Source of the DNA: Diplodia intermedia
Lineage: Eukaryota > Ascomycota > Dothideomycetes > Botryosphaeriales > Botryosphaeriaceae
NCBI GenBank assembly: GCA_021495925.1
Contig: JAKEKT010000158.1
Span: 1 to 45,582, forward strand
DNA: 45,582 nucleotides
Direction: 5' to 3'
The notes below the pieces were generated by a model that saw only the letters and a list, made by a program, of their open reading frames with translations, was not told where the DNA came from and did not search any database. Position numbers and translations under genes: made by a program. Positions 44,475-45,582 of the stretch are shown here, piece after piece. Positions within the stretch are counted from its first letter, which is position 1. Every line of letters starts with the position of its first letter.

Positions 44475-45582
44475 TGGTGGGAAGAGGGAGGAGTTGGTGG
44501 GAATTTCTGGTGAGGTGGAGGTGCACGCGGTTTTGTTTGTATCATGTTGTATCATGTTTAGCTTATATGCAGGGTGGAGATACCCAGTGTTGGTGCTTGA
44601 TGATGGCTTGTGTCTTTGTTCATTTTTGATGATGCAGGGCTTGCTATACGCGTGTGTTGATGAGTGATTTCCTGAGGATCCGGCTCCCGTATGATAAGGA
44701 GCCCCGCAGCGCACGGAGTAAGAGTAATTTCGTTCTTATTTGTGTGTCTCAGGCGAATGAGTTCCCATCAGCTTCAATTGGCCTCGGACTGAGTGTCGAA
44801 ATCCGGAATCACACCGGCGAGCTTTTTATACCGCTCCAATATCTGCCGCAAGCACATCTACCCGTGCCAAGCAAATGGAGTCACACGAACATAGCACCGA
44901 CGTCATCATTTGACCTCTTCCTCTCGCCCTCCTGCTTCCCTCGGGCGACGCCTATAAACGGACCCCGCCACCACCCTCTCATCTTCCAACACCAACTCCT
45001 CGAGTGAGTGGGAATCAAGCTAAAGGTTACCACAGTACTGGCAGCCTATCTCCTCCTGGATACACTTTACTTTTCTCTCCTGGAGGGTTTGCTTCCGATT
45101 TGCTACCAGCCCTCCCGGTGTCTCTTGCAATGACTTGGGGTTCTCCATTAGTACGAACTCGTGGTAGACTGCAGCATTCTTGCACGGTGGAGACTCTCAG
45201 CATTCCGGGTCCCTGATGAAAGTATCTCTTGTTCCGGGAAAGTCGAGAGACGCTTCGGAAAGTGCTCGAATGGGCTCGTGACGCCCCATACGAGGAGGAC
45301 TTTCAAGGCCAAATCTCCTCCGCGAGTGGAACTGTTCCCATGTAGATGTCACTGATTTCCCATGTGCGAGTCCCAACTCCATCACTCGTGATGCTTGAGG
45401 AGTTGGAGATGGAACTAAGCGGGCCATGTCGTTGATTCTATATATCTTCTGATTTGGGGCTCGACTTTTGTCCGGCACCCCCCTTCCCCTTTTGCGTACT
45501 TGCATCCTTCTTCCTGCCGCCGCCTCCCTTCCCCCGAACTGAACGGTTTGTTGGGCAACCCTCTACCTCTCTCTTTTTTCTC
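44475..45582. other. Intergenic region at right edge
   Basis: OPT 3' flank, followed by about 1 kb of ordinary composition. A TATA-like cctataaacgg at about 44949-44959, with a pyrimidine-rich stretch after it, could be the promoter of a gene beyond the window. No convincing coding exon follows inside the window. Confidence 0.5.

Noticed and set aside
1..45582. tRNA, rRNA or CRISPR features
   Set aside because: No T-loop-like GGTTCGA context with a cloverleaf and no rRNA segment was found. The repeats are not CRISPR-like, and a eukaryotic genome makes CRISPR implausible.

Overview
The window comes from a filamentous ascomycete (Pezizomycotina; class not determinable). Genes are GC-rich with short introns (46-107 nt) and fungal-type branch sites. 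Two long AT-rich islands (1-5832 and about 31260-43530) have almost no CpA or TpG while CpG survives, which is the signature of repeat-induced point mutation (RIP). The genome is therefore two-compartment: intact genes next to RIP-destroyed repeats.

Layout. 1-5832: RIP island with several tandem and palindromic repeat families and no intact gene. 5996-6467: EthD-domain protein (+). 6482-8976: Zn2Cys6 transcription factor (-). About 9000-9480: C-terminal remnant of a type-B carboxylesterase (+), lying where the factor's promoter should be. 10321-13733: large disordered Cys-rich protein (-). 15526-17200: cytochrome P450 (+). 17760-19205: Old Yellow Enzyme (+). 19642-20434: FMP52-like protein (-). 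20958-22319: GT69 mannosyltransferase (+). 23423-23626: small single-span membrane protein (-). 25251-26705: Ntn-hydrolase asparaginase/isoaspartyl peptidase (-). 27620-29200: amadoriase/fructosyl amino acid oxidase (-). 29516-44474: oligopeptide transporter (OPT) gene (+), split by a 12.3-kb nested insertion. 44475-45582: no gene seen.

The main result is the anatomy of that insertion. A hAT-type DNA transposon (31234-43549) sits inside an OPT exon, with 20-bp terminal inverted repeats starting CAGCG and an 8-bp target duplication ACGCCAAC. Inside its transposase reading frame lies a complete Ty3/gypsy LTR retrotransposon on the minus strand (33960-42333), with two 669-bp LTRs and a 5-bp target duplication TTTAA. 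Both elements are heavily RIP-mutated, but the OPT exon stays in frame and unmutated up to each target duplication.

The amadoriase and the OPT gene are divergent across 315 bp and make biochemical sense together: uptake of (glycated) peptides and oxidative deglycation of Amadori compounds. The transposon insertion has broken this module. The other genes (P450, OYE, Zn2Cys6 factor, EthD) are types often seen in secondary metabolism, but no backbone synthase is present, so I do not call a biosynthetic cluster.
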